DNA of 64,000 nt from contig NC_136003.1 in the NCBI RefSeq assembly GCF_048128805.1, forward strand, positions 27,496,885 to 27,560,884, in the 5' to 3' direction. Numbering within the stretch: the first letter of the stretch is position 1; the number at the start of each line of letters is the position of its first letter. Shown one piece after another: positions 48,902 through 61,106 of the stretch. The notes beneath the pieces were generated by a model. The model was not told the DNA's origin. It saw nothing but the letters and a program-made list of their open reading frames with translations, and did no database searches. Source of the stretch: Centroberyx gerrardi (Eukaryota; Chordata; Actinopteri; Beryciformes; Berycidae). Position numbers and translations under genes: made by a program.

Positions 48902-51714
48902 CTAAATAGCAGTTTTACAATGGGAAGGCCAGTTGGATCTCAGCTCCTTGTTGATGTAGTAGTAAAGCCAGGCGACAAAGGGGAAGACGGTGATGGCAAC
49001 AGCTGTTGAAACTCTGAGCGTCCCAACAGGACTCCTGACAGAAAACAGCACAGTGAAGCATTAGAAGAACACAGAAACCCTGCATATTTACTTGTTAAAT
49101 TGTCCAATAATACGGTGGCCAAGAGAGCCCAACATGTTGGGAATTCAAAAACAGATTGGTGCATGTGTTTTCTGAAATTTGCAACACGTTTTTGAATGCG
49201 TAGCGTGTTGGTCTCTCTCAGCCACCGTACAATAAAGTAGGCCTATCCTAAATGGGTTTTGGTCACATCTTAAAGGAATAGTTCACCCAAAAATGAAAAT
49301 TCTGTCATCATCTACTCACCCTCATGCCAAATGAAACACAGGTGAAATTTGTTAGTCCATATAACACACAGGGAGGCTGCCAGCACAACTTCGTAGCAGC
49401 CTTCTCCAAAATAACTGAAGTCAATGGGGACCAGTTCTTTAGAGTTCCAAAAAAAAAAAAAGCCAAACAATCACATTGTGAATAGAAAGACCTATACACC
49501 ATTATTTGTTGCAAGTCAATCAGCTGTAGTTAAGATTTGCACTAAATTATGTAAATGTAGGTCTTTTCGGAACTCTGAAGAACTGGTCCCCACTGACTTC
49601 AGTTGTTTTGAAGAAGGCTGCTATGGAGTTGTGCTGCACCCTCCTTGTGTGTTATATGGACAAACTTCACCTGTGTTTCAACTGGCATGAGGGTGAGTAG
49701 ATGATGACAGAATTTTCATTTTTGGGTGAACTATTCCTTTAACTTTACCTTCCAGAGTGACGACACAGCAGAAGCCAAACAACCGTCAACATGAGACCAG
49801 AAAACTCTCTAGGAAAAAACAACATGACAAACGCACATTTTAGGATTTCTGTCTTAACCCCTTCTGCTTACAAACACATATGCTCATTGTATTTAGACAT
49901 TTTTAAAATTTTGATTTTAGGAATTTTGCTGACACTGTTATTCAGAGCGACTTACAGTAGTGCAACAGTAGAATAAGCTTCAGTCCCTTTAGGTTACACC
50001 AGTAGCAACCAATGAGTGCAAAGGTCACGGCTATACTGCCTTGACAACAGATGTAATGAAATATTCCTCTGAGCTTAGAATGATCATGAGAACCAGAGAG
50101 CTCAGGAGAGAGGCTGGAAGTACTTTTTCAAAATTTACACACATTTTGCCATGTCATTTAGGTGCAATAAAATTAGCCAAAAAATAACATTTTGCACTAT
50201 GTTTTTGTCTTGTTTATTGTACTGTGTTGTCTGTTGTTTATTGTCTTGTATTTTTTTTCACCGGGGGCCGGGAGGAACGCCATTTTGTTCCTCTATATAT
50301 TGTCCTTTATATACAGGTGGGATGACAATAAAGTTGATCTTATCTTATCTCTTATCAAATGCTCCTCCAAGTCTTCAACCCTGCCGGTGCCACCGGTGGG
50401 TCCATTATTACAAATGCATGTTGCGTGGTCAAGCTTTGTTCAAACCCAGACAAGTTGATTTTAAATTCTAGTCAAGACCCCAAGGTTTCCACAGATACCA
50501 AACATGTCAGGCTGAATTACAGGGTAATTTGTATAAAATGACGCACAAGACATCTGGATTTTTTCCATTTGAAGTGTCTTGGGTTTGAATATTTCACTCA
50601 ATATAAACAGCTATAGTTTCAATGAAGTGTTGAAATGAGCAGATATAGAAGATGTGACATTCTCATACAGTATGGAAAATTGTTTTTTTTCTAACTTGGA
50701 AGCTAGTTAAGGGGAAATTTTAGAGTTCAAGGAGTTAAGTGCTTTTCTAAGGCAGATCCATAGAAATAACGGTGAGTCCACAACACTGTCCAGCTCTCAA
50801 ACACCTGATGAAGGCCCAGTTAAAGGGGTTTTTACAGCACTGCATAAAAACAGTTCAACAGTAACAGTAACTCTACCTGCCCTCCTCCTGTTGGAAGATA
50901 TCTGTAATTCGGCCTTTATAAAGTGTCCATCCCAGCATGCAGATGACAGCGCTGGAAATCATCACATGGAGATCAGCCAGTCTCCTCCAGGGCAAAGACT
51001 CTGTGGAACCAGAGAGAGATCAAACCAGACCAGATCAAGCAGTGACACGTGTCTAGTCTATAACTCCGGATCAAACTGTGCTCCAATTCTGTTTGAATTT
51101 CCCATCTGTTTTATTACTGCTGCTTTACTGAGCTGTACAGACATGATGCAGCCACTTGATGGCGCTATCAGCACTGGAAATTTACACTCAGGCAGCCTGT
51201 AAAAATGTCTCAATGGAGAAAAAACAGGAAAAATACAATTTGTCAAAGACACAGGACCTCTAGCAAACGTATTGGGAACATGTTATTTTTAATAAGCCTT
51301 TTTGCAAAGATTGATACGTCTAAACGTGTAAGAACCAAATGGATCTCTCTACCTGTCACATGAGGTTTCAGGCCAATAAATAAACAGAGAGCTGCAGGAA
51401 CACCATAACCAACCTGTAACAAAAAAACGATATGAGCAACAAAATAATGAAAAAATAATACAATTTAAATATATATAACTGTGAACTTACCATCCATAAC
51501 CCTGCATCGGGATCATTGATCTAAAACAAAGTACAAACTTAGGTTAATGATTAAAATGTTAAGGATAAGGAAGCCAAAAAATAAAGAATAAAGAGAAAAC
51601 ACTCACCTGCACATACGTTGCAAGAGCGAAGAACAGAGACATGAACAGATTGCACACTTGCCAAACAACAAAAAGCCATGTTTTGGTTTTCTTCTCTGTA
51701 CAAACTTCCCCCAT
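48902..51714 (-). CDS. tmem220: TMEM220, small multi-pass membrane protein
   Basis: The exons are 51607-51714, 51491-51520, 51353-51413, 50877-51000, 49749-49808 and 48902-49034, giving 516 nt and 171 aa (human 160). The family signature INDPDAGLW follows the first membrane segment (LFVVWQVCNLFMSLFFALATY). Further hydrophobic stretches are GVPAALCLFIGL, MISSAVICMLGWTLY, GLMLTVVWLLLC and STAVAITVFPFVAWLYYYI. The C-terminus ELRSNWPSHCKTAI matches the conserved end of the family. All phases agree. Its molecular function is not established. The start MGEVCTEKK is preferred because it gives the usual length, although the frame stays open upstream to an ATG at 51898. It is head-to-head with map2k4. 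Confidence 0.93.
49270..49742. mobile_element. TTAA-flanked palindromic MITE with long inverted arms
   Basis: The left arm begins TTAAAGGAATAGTTCACCC and the right arm ends GGGTGAACTATTCCTTTAA. The inverted arms extend inward for roughly 170 bp (49272-49450 against 49560-49740), including ATGAGGGTGAGTAGATGATG and its inverse. It is non-coding. The right TTAA lies at intron positions +7 to +10 of the donor after tmem220 exon 5. The TTAA target site suggests piggyBac or Kolobok. Confidence 0.8.
49895..49990 (+). repeat. Dispersed SINE/MITE-like repeat
   Basis: It shares TTTTGCTGACACTGTTATTC, AGAGCGACTTACAG and AACAGTAGAATAAGCTTCAG with the copies at 43566 and 57236. It lies in tmem220 intron 4. 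Confidence 0.6.
50190..50350 (+). repeat. LINE-like 3' end with CTTATCTTATC tail
   Basis: The sequence passes through GAACGCCATTTTGTTCCTC and TGACAATAAAGTTGATC into a TTATC tail, typical of the 3' end of fish LINEs. It differs in body from the 33640 copy. It lies in tmem220 intron 4. Confidence 0.6.
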
Positions 51715-52905
51715 TGCAGTTTTGGATTGGCTTTTCACTGTCACTTCCCCGCCCGGGCATGCGGGACGCAAAGACGTCAGAAAGCAGGCGAACACGCCCG
51801 GTCCTTCCCCTTTGCTAAAACAGAGAAGGTGCGCTCGATATGGACTACGCCAACCCCCGAAGTCGTGCGGTTTCCTGTCACGAATTCCCCAAATAGACAC
51901 ACATTAGGACACGGACTTCCAGTGGATAAGATTTTGTCCCAGAAACCCCCCACAATGGGAAGGTTTTAGCTGTTGTTGATCTACTGAATTGTATACTGCA
52001 CTGTGCGCAGGGAGATAAACATATTATTAGAATAGTCTTTCTTATACGTCTCTAATCGGGCTAACTTCTATTCTAGTAAATAACAGTAAAATCAAACTAT
52101 TCCTCACTTTGCTATGGACCCTCTGGACAGCCCTCAAGGACCCCTGGGGATCTGCTTTAATCAACTCCACCGGATTAAAGGGCGGACGCCACCTCCCCAC
52201 GCTGCCCCGTACAACAAAACGTGCGCACTGCAAGGTCCGCCCACATTCAGCACGAGTGTCAAGCTAGCCGGGCCAGAATGAGAAAAGATAAAAGTTCCGG
52301 CATCAAGCTTTAAAACGAAACCATTATTTACGAATATATGTTGAAAAATCTTGGCCTGTTGTTATAAAATTGGATATCGGCCAGTCAATGTTGTCCTTGC
52401 AATATGATGTAGAAATATCCAAGAAAAATTAACCAAAATATCTGTAGCGGCCTACAAAAACCCATGTCGCTCAAAGCCTTTTATTTTGAAGGCAAAATCC
52501 AACATCCGGTGTTGTCCTGGCCATCTGTCGCTGCCTTACTGCAGTTTGGGAAGCTGTGGGTGTTGACATGCAAGTGTCACTTGGTCAGCTGATTGCGGGT
52601 CGTAAAGCTGCTTGGCTAGTACTGCTCCAGCTAGCCAGTTTAGGTAGCTTAGCCTAGCTGGATGTTTGTTTTTGTTAAGGTTATTACACAGTTAGCTATC
52701 AACCCAGCCCTCAACTTTTTAAATTGTTATTCAACATCGCCACCGTGCGATTTTAACTACTCTACACTCGCTATCGACTTGGTTTGGAGTGGGAAGTCGC
52801 CGTTAGCCTGGCTGTTATTCTGCTGGCAGGGAGGGAAGGGTGAAGTTGCTCTCGGTGTCTCTGCATTGCAGCCCGGTGCTGCTGATGGAATTCAAACACA
52901 CAACA
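51715..52905. promoter_or_regulatory. Bidirectional tmem220/map2k4 upstream region
   Basis: The two genes are divergent with about 1.2 kb between start codons. The map2k4-proximal half (52500-52905) is GC-richer and should hold its 5' UTR. No TATA box or individual factor site was assigned. Confidence 0.5.
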
Positions 52906-53569
52906 ATGGCGACTCCCAGTCCTAACAACTCAACAACATCCAGCAGCCACAACAGCAGCAATAACGCAGGATCTGCAGCACACCACCATCACCAATCCCA
53001 ATCTCAACACATAACGACAATGAGCAGCATGCAGGGTAAGCGCAGGGGATGTAAGAAGATTTGCTTGTCAGGAGCCCACATATTGTTGTAGTGAAGGTTA
53101 ACGTTAGCAGTGCTAGCCGTGGGAGGCTCAGGCTACTCCCTGGATTGAAAAATATTCCCATGGGCAACGGACTGTGCTAACAAACTGATTGTTTATTCTA
53201 CGAGTTCCTAAATCTGAGAATAAATTACCATCCTGTAGGCCACATAAATATACGCATTTCAGCCATTGCTACCATTTAGGTGTGATGTGAACCGATACGT
53301 GCGGTTTCTCTCTTGCCTGGAGAGGAATCCAAGCCAAACTCCATTCAAAAGTCTGGCAATTTAATGTTGCTAACATAAATATCGCATAGAGCATGATTTA
53401 ATATATCTTACCATCCAGTATTATTCACTCTTCAATTCGGCATACATCCAGTCTACCAAGCAGCACTTATTTTAATTAATTAAATGTTACCTTTTAGAAT
53501 TAGGTCGCCTGATATTCCTACAAATTTAATGAAACAAGAGTTGTGTGGTGGATTTTATATATATATATG

Positions 53570-53612
<43 letters not shown>

Positions 53613-56600
53613 AATTTATTAAAACACAGTAGTGCTTCAGAAGCGAATGTAAATCATGTTGTACAAGGTATACAGGTTTGCCGATATGCAAGGCCACATC
53701 AAATTGCTAGATTTTTGAATGGAATTAGGCCCAAACTCCTCCACGAGAGAAGGGCAAAAACATGCAATAAACTTCTAATGTTAGATAAAAGGCTTCCATT
53801 TAGTCTTCAGTAGTGAGTGTATGTAGTGTTATTATTGCAACACCTCACCATCACTTTGTATCCTATGGAATGAGATTAGTAAAACCTCTTTTAGTCAACA
53901 CAAGTATCCAAGCCATTCTCTCATTCCCAGCCCTGCTAAACCAATGCTTATTATAATGCTGTTTTTCTGTACAATGTCTCATTTTAACTTTCAGAATCCA
54001 ACACCTGCTGGAGATGTCAGAGTGAAACAGGTAGCTACACACTTTATTGATTTCGTAGAGTAGGATACACAGTTTAATTGTAAATCTTATCATGCTAGAG
54101 GTTTATTCTTTAGCATGGTATGAGAGTACTTTGGAAAAGGGCTTTTGCTGCTTTGTAAAGGATCATTCATGCCAAATGTAAAAAGACAAAAAAATATTTT
54201 TTTTTTTACTCATCAAAGTTAATAGAACCACAGACATAGGATAGAGCTAAGATAGAGCTGTATACTTGGGCATAACCCCCCAAATCTCTCATAGACTTTT
54301 TTGCTTTTCTCACACAATCACACAGTGTCCCATTTGCTGATGTTTGTCTGATTTTCAGACTAGACCTTGGCCTCTCCCACCCACCAAGTGCAACTTAGCT
54401 ATTAGTCTTTGAACACAATGATATGAATGATATTAAAGCTTACACACCTTCTTATTACACAGTTTGTTCTCTCAGCACTGTGGTTGTTTTTGTTTGTTTC
54501 ACATTTATGTGATGGTTTGGATTTGTAACTGATGAGTTGCATGTTAATTTTATATCCCTGTTAACTTATTTTAGCCAAGGAATTTATGAGCAATGAGATT
54601 CTACTATAGTGATGCCTGATAATATTATGCCTAAACTTCTATATTTGAATTTATTAGAGCTTACCAGCTGGTTGTTTGATATTTAAAATTCTGTTAGATA
54701 TTTAGCCCTGTTGTGTAATCCTGTTTTCCTTTACATTTCCCTGACCGTTGTTTCACCCTTACCTTAATGCTAACTAATGACCCCTAACTCCTGACTTGAT
54801 GCTGAATGATGGTGAGCTGTCCCAAGAAAAACATTTATAAAACTGTAATGTCTTTTTCCTTGCAAAATCATTTCATAATTGTAATTCATACTCATTTCCA
54901 GACCAGATCCCCTTTTTGTTTTTGTTTTTTTTAATCTGCAGGTTATTTTTCTTCCTTCATTTGCTGTGTTGAAGCTGTCACACTGACTCACACACACCGT
55001 GCTCTTGTGCTCTTAGTTGTTTCATAAATGTGCGCGCATGCAAATGCATTACTGTCCAGAAAATGCATTTAACCCTGTGATTGATCGCTGTGGTACGTCT
55101 GACAGCTCAGCGATGCAAGGCCAATTTCTGTGATTGGTCACCCAACGTTAAATTATTTGCCAACCAACCCCCCAAAAAACTGCAGGATGGCTTTTAATTT
55201 TGGATTCATTATAATATGAAATGGACTCCGTTGTATTTCAGGAGCATTTTAACAAGAATCACATTTGGTTTAATCAGGATGCCCAAACAGGTGAACTGAG
55301 AACCAAAGCCAAGGACCCTTTGTAGGTAAAGTCCTGTAATTAGTAAAAAGCAGTCTGTTGAGGAAGCTGGCAGACTTAAGGTGAAATATGAGGAAAATAA
55401 AAGCTGTCTTCTCACCTCTAGGGTTTCAGATAAACCTGTCTGGAGCTCCCCCAAGTAAGCCAAACCTCTTTTGCTACAGCACCAACAGTTCTCCTCCCTT
55501 TGTTTCCGCCTGACAGTCTGGTATGGGGGAGTCTGTCCTGTTGTTCTCAACTAATCCAAGCGAAGACTCGATGGGTTCCAGTAGGCTTGTGCCGGTCGTC
55601 GATAGTTTAACGATTAATGTGACTTTGCTTAGGCCTACCTGTGTCTCTGTGTTTTTGAGGCAGTACGGTCGGACACCTGCACTGATAGGATCACCATTGA
55701 TTTCACACAGGAGTTTCATAACCCGCTGCCTTTTGTATCCCATTTATCTAACTGTGGGCTACTTCTGACTTTCTGTAGTTCCCCCAAAGTCTGATTGTCT
55801 TAGTGAGTTAGCAGCGATTTTGCTAGTGTTGTCAAAAGCATATATAACATATATAATAATAACATATATAATCCATATAACATATATAATATAGGCCAGC
55901 TCTTCGGTGTTTGTGTGTAGGGCTGGGCGATAATTCAATATTATCGTTTATCGTCTTTCAGTAGAATAATATCGTGATGATATTATGTTAGTTTTGGGAT
56001 ATCGTGATACACAATTCTGCTGTCTAAATTGATGATAAACAAGCACATTTTATTTAAAAACTCTGACAAAACGATGTATGAAACATTTCAAAGAATACTG
56101 TTTGAAAATTTTAAGTCTAACCTAACATTACCATTCAATGTACAATGGGATGAACATCAGTTTGATTATTTAACCTGATTTTGCGCACGTGAGCTATATC
56201 GTGATATATATATATATATATATCGATATTGGAAAAAAATGCTTATGATTATATTATTTATTTATTTTGATATTGATTTCAACCATATTGCCCAGCCCTA
56301 TTTGTGTGTCTCTTCTCATCGGCACAAGCCTAAAGCTTAGAGCTTCCATTGACACCTTGGCACAAGATCCTCTCAACTGGTTTTCCCCACTCTGCCCTTT
56401 CCTCACTGTGATAGCATAGTTGTGTCGCAACTAGAGAAAGATGGCGTTGTTTTCATTAATTTAGTTCCTATCAAATACCGTAATGGAAGCTCTACCTCAT
56501 TGGTTTTCAGTGTGCAACTAACAAGCAAAAGTCGTGCCTGTAGTGTTGTCACAATACGTGTTTTTCAACCAGTTTGTATTTTTTCTTTTAGTGTGAAAGC

Positions 56601-58058
56601 TACACCGAGTTTTTCTTTTTTTTTTTTTTTTTGGCATGGGGTGCACTTCAGCATAGCGCTTGCTTGTCGAGACAAGGACACTCGCTCAAAGTTTTCATTT
56701 CAAACAATGTTTTCCATTTAAGCCTATTGGAATCTGAGCACACACACATTCTTGTGGTATTTTGGGTGGAGCGAGCGTGGGATGCTTCCCTCGATTCAAG
56801 GTGAAATCAAAGCAGTTGGCCTTGAGAAGCATGCCTCCATCGAGATTCATTAGTGTCTTTCTTTTCTCCATTTTTGTTTTTGTTTACCTTTGGGGTTTTC
56901 TGGGTCTGCATTGTGAATGTAGGCGTCTGGGATCTTAGTGGCATGCTCTGTTTCTGCATAAAAAAAAAAAAAGATGTAATGCGTGCAAGACACAAAGGTA
57001 GATAGTAGGGCAAGACAAAGATATATTTTCTGAAACCTGGTGAGTATTTATAGGCTCAGTGCACTACAGAAAGCCTCAGAGCAGCACAGTGCTGAATAAC
57101 CTGAAGTATTAGGGAACTGTTAAAGAGATGACACTGGTATTAGGACAGGCCAGTGTCATCTACCAATGACAATGTATAATGCATAATCTATCTATTTAAG
57201 TGAATAACTGAAATAATGGGTCTGCTATTTAGAATAACACGTCATGTCATTTAGCAGACGCTTTTGTCCAAAGCGACTTACAATAAGTACATTTTCTTAA
57301 CAGTAGTCAAACCAACTGTATATCACAGTCTTCATCAGCTAAGCCTTCAACAGGAATAAGTAGTAGAATAAGTCATTATCTAACCAGAACATTGTGAAAC
57401 AGAAACTTTAAGATCTTAGGATAAACTTTCATCAGGGATTTACCTGGTTTGGGCTTTAAATGTGAAGGCTTACCCAGCACATGATAATTTTAACTTGGTT
57501 GAGGCCGTATGGATCAAAATTCGTCAGAAACACGATGGCAAATTTGGAATGTATTTTGTAAAATATGCATATGCAATATCCTTGTGCTATGGAAAGCATG
57601 ACGTCCATGAATTTGAGTAAATTTGAATAAATTTACTTGTCCCCTCATTGCTTTATTGGTTTCTCATTCTACGGTTTGTGTTTTGTTTGCACTCAGTTAT
57701 CACTCTGTCCCTTTCAAGTGTGATGTGTTTGCTCTTTGGCTTGCTCAGTCCTTACAGTCGTTGCCTCGTTTGTATATCTAATGGCCGTTACGCGTCCTTG
57801 TCCCAAAATCAGGTAAACGCAAAGCCCTGAAGTTGAACTTTGCCAACCCGCCGATCAAATCCACGACTCGATTCACGCTGAATACGGCGGGGCCGCCCTT
57901 CCAGAACCCGCACATGTAAGTAAACCTAAACATCCAGGGTTCCCGCACTCGCATGTATGTAAACCTCTTGGCTTTTCATCCACGAGGGTGTCCGCCCCCA
58001 AAACAATCCAGGGATCCCACACTTGGACGTGGGAACAAATCATGTTTTTCACGTTTGT

Positions 58059-58094
<36 letters not shown>

Positions 58095-61075
58095 TTTATG
58101 TCTTTTGTCAGAGAGCGGCTGAGGACACACAGTATCGAGTCGTCAGGAAAGCTGAAAATCTCCCCGGAGCAGCACTGCGACTTCACGGCCGAGGATCTCA
58201 AAGACCTGGGCGAGATCGGGCGAGGAGCGTACGGCTCGGTCAACAAGATGGTGCACAAGCCGAGTAACCAGATCATGGCAGTCAAGGTGACCGGATGCCC
58301 TCATTCACCTGTCTCCGTCTCCACTGCAGTAGAGCATGGCATCATTTTTTTTCCATCTGTGCTTGCTCTAGTACTGAATCTAATGAGATTCCTGAAATAA
58401 ACCGAGATGATGAGTGGATTTATTAGATTAATCTGCTCTCCCTTAGAGGGGATTGATGTACTGCAGGTGGCATATCTGCAGACATAACGTTGGATCTTCA
58501 ATGTTTGATCGTGTTTTTTGATTATACCGTATGTTATGTTGATGTGTTTCTTTCACAGAGAATTAGATCAACAGTCGATGAAAAGGAACAAAAGCAGCTG
58601 CTAATGGACTTAGACGTGGTCATGAGAAGTAGTGACTGTCCCTACATTGTACAGTTTTATGGTGCTCTGTTCAGAGAGGTGAAAACGCTTTACATTTCAA
58701 CTGGTTTATATCTCAGCTTTTAATGTATTTAATGTATGGAATAATAATCATTGAGTTTGAAATCAGTATTATTTCTCCCTTGAATGCGTTTGTTTCTTCT
58801 GTTCTGTTTCAGGGCGACTGTTGGATATGTATGGAACTTATGTCTACCTCCTTTGACAAATTCTACAAATATGTATATTGCTCATTAGACGACGTGATTC
58901 CAGAAGAAATATTAGGCAAAATAACATTAGCTGTAAGTATTTTGTGCAGCGCATGTCTGTCTGTTTAAACACAAAGTAGCCTAGTTATGGCCTTCTGACA
59001 CTGAGGCTGTTTTCTGTGTCTGTTGCAGACTGTGAAAGCACTTAACCACTTAAAAGAAAACTTGAAAATAATACACAGAGGTAAGACGATAGCAGATGCT
59101 TTCTTTATCTTAATTTCTAAACACTAGCATATCTCTGTTAGCACCTTCAGGTGTTTTACACTTTGCTCTGTCTCTCCCTCAGATATTAAGCCGTCTAACA
59201 TCCTCCTGGACAGGAATGGGAACATAAAGCTGTGTGATTTTGGCATCAGCGGTCAGCTAGTGGACTCTATCGCCAAAACCAGAGATGCAGGGTGCAGACC
59301 ATACATGGCAGTAAGTAGCATGGGGTTCAGTGTTTTGTGTGGTGTGGCCATCATTTGTATGGCTTTAAGTTAAAGGAATACACAACAAGTTTTTGGGAGA
59401 TTGACCAATCGCTCAACTTACTCGTTAAGTGAGGAGAACATAAGACACTAAAATCATCAATGTGTTCCTGGTAGATCATTGGCTCTGGTGCTCCATGCTA
59501 ACACTTAAGCATACACTATGTTAAGTGATAGCAGGTGACTAGCATAAGCCAAATAACAAGACTGATAATTTGGCAATAAAATATTTTTTTTAGTGTTTTT
59601 TTATTATATAGCCTATAGATTCACAAATCTTAAAAATTCCTAAAAAAAAATCATTATCTCAATATATCTGATGTAGCCAGGTTTATTTTTGGAACTATTT
59701 CAGATGAGGAACCACATATTCATCCGCTGTGCAGTGATTTTTAGTTGTACATAGTCTCCAATCACCCTTCCTATGGAAACAGGGAAAGTAGTCCCTTGTA
59801 CAGTATGTTATTTTTATATAATTTAATGTAAATTTTGCCAGTCTATTACCATTTAGCTTTAGAGCTGGTACCAGTTCTCATTTTGTCACATTTGAGATTA
59901 TGGTAGTAGCCAACTATCACTCAACATAGTGAATGCATAAGTGTTAGCATGGAGCGAATGATCTACTGGGGACATATGGATGATTTTGGTGTCTATGTTC
60001 TCATCACTTGACTGGTAAGTTGACCAACAGGACAAATCCTGCAAAATCTCGCCGTATCCCTTTAAGTGGCTGGACTTGGTCAGCATGCTGCAGTCAAGAA
60101 TCAGGCAGAGGGACGACCAGCAGGTCAATGGTAGAGTTTAATCATCCCAGCGGGTCTCCGAAGTGAAACACAATCTGCAGTGGTTGTGCCTGGAGTATAC
60201 TGTGATTCTGACTAACGCATACTACCTCAGAGAGTCATAAATTACAAAAGTAAACAGTTCTGGGTTTGTACAGCTTGTAATTCACTGAAACAGGATACAG
60301 ATATGAATAAAGGCAGGTGACTGACTCATCTGGTGACACAAGAGAGCAGTAAGATGTTGGTGTTCTCTGGATAGGATCATTTATGACGTGTCAGTGCAGC
60401 TGGTGTGAACTGTGCTGAGAATAGCGAGAATTTAGTGACCTAGTACTGACTAAGGCCTGCAAGAGACAGAAGAGAAGAGAAACATGCTCAGTTTTTATAG
60501 AGGCATCAAGCAATCTATGGCCTTTAAAGGTCCAGTAGATGATAGATTGGCAACCAGTAGGAATTGCCATCTGTCATTTGCATTTTTGGCTTGAGAACAA
60601 GGCTTTGTAGCCTTAGTAGCTGAAATGTCTTGGGACACCGGTCGCTCATCCTCCATTGCTGAGCAGTTGAAAATGCCAGAAGATGCAACTGGGAGTGTCT
60701 TGAAATGCCAGTAGGCAGGGAGTTTTTCTTCCAAAATGGAGTACGGGCCAGAAAGTGAGTTTTGAAAGCCAGAAATCTTCAGCACCTGGTGTAATAAGTA
60801 ATTGTTGAGTCATTGGTATTGATCAACAACCTAATCAACTCCCCACAGATATATTGTGGTCATTCTGTGCTATGGGGCAGTACAAATCTTTCTCGTTGCC
60901 CCTTTAATTCCTTCATTGGCCTGTGTTGCATTGGAAAGGAAATTGTACAATGCTTACTGATACTGGTGACAGGTTGAGGATTTCTCCAAGCAGAGATCAG
61001 TGGATGACATGATTGCAGTTTACATTTGACATCTTAATTGCTTGCTCATGACTTCATATCCTGGGTAAGCGGCCA

Positions 61076-61106
<31 letters not shown>

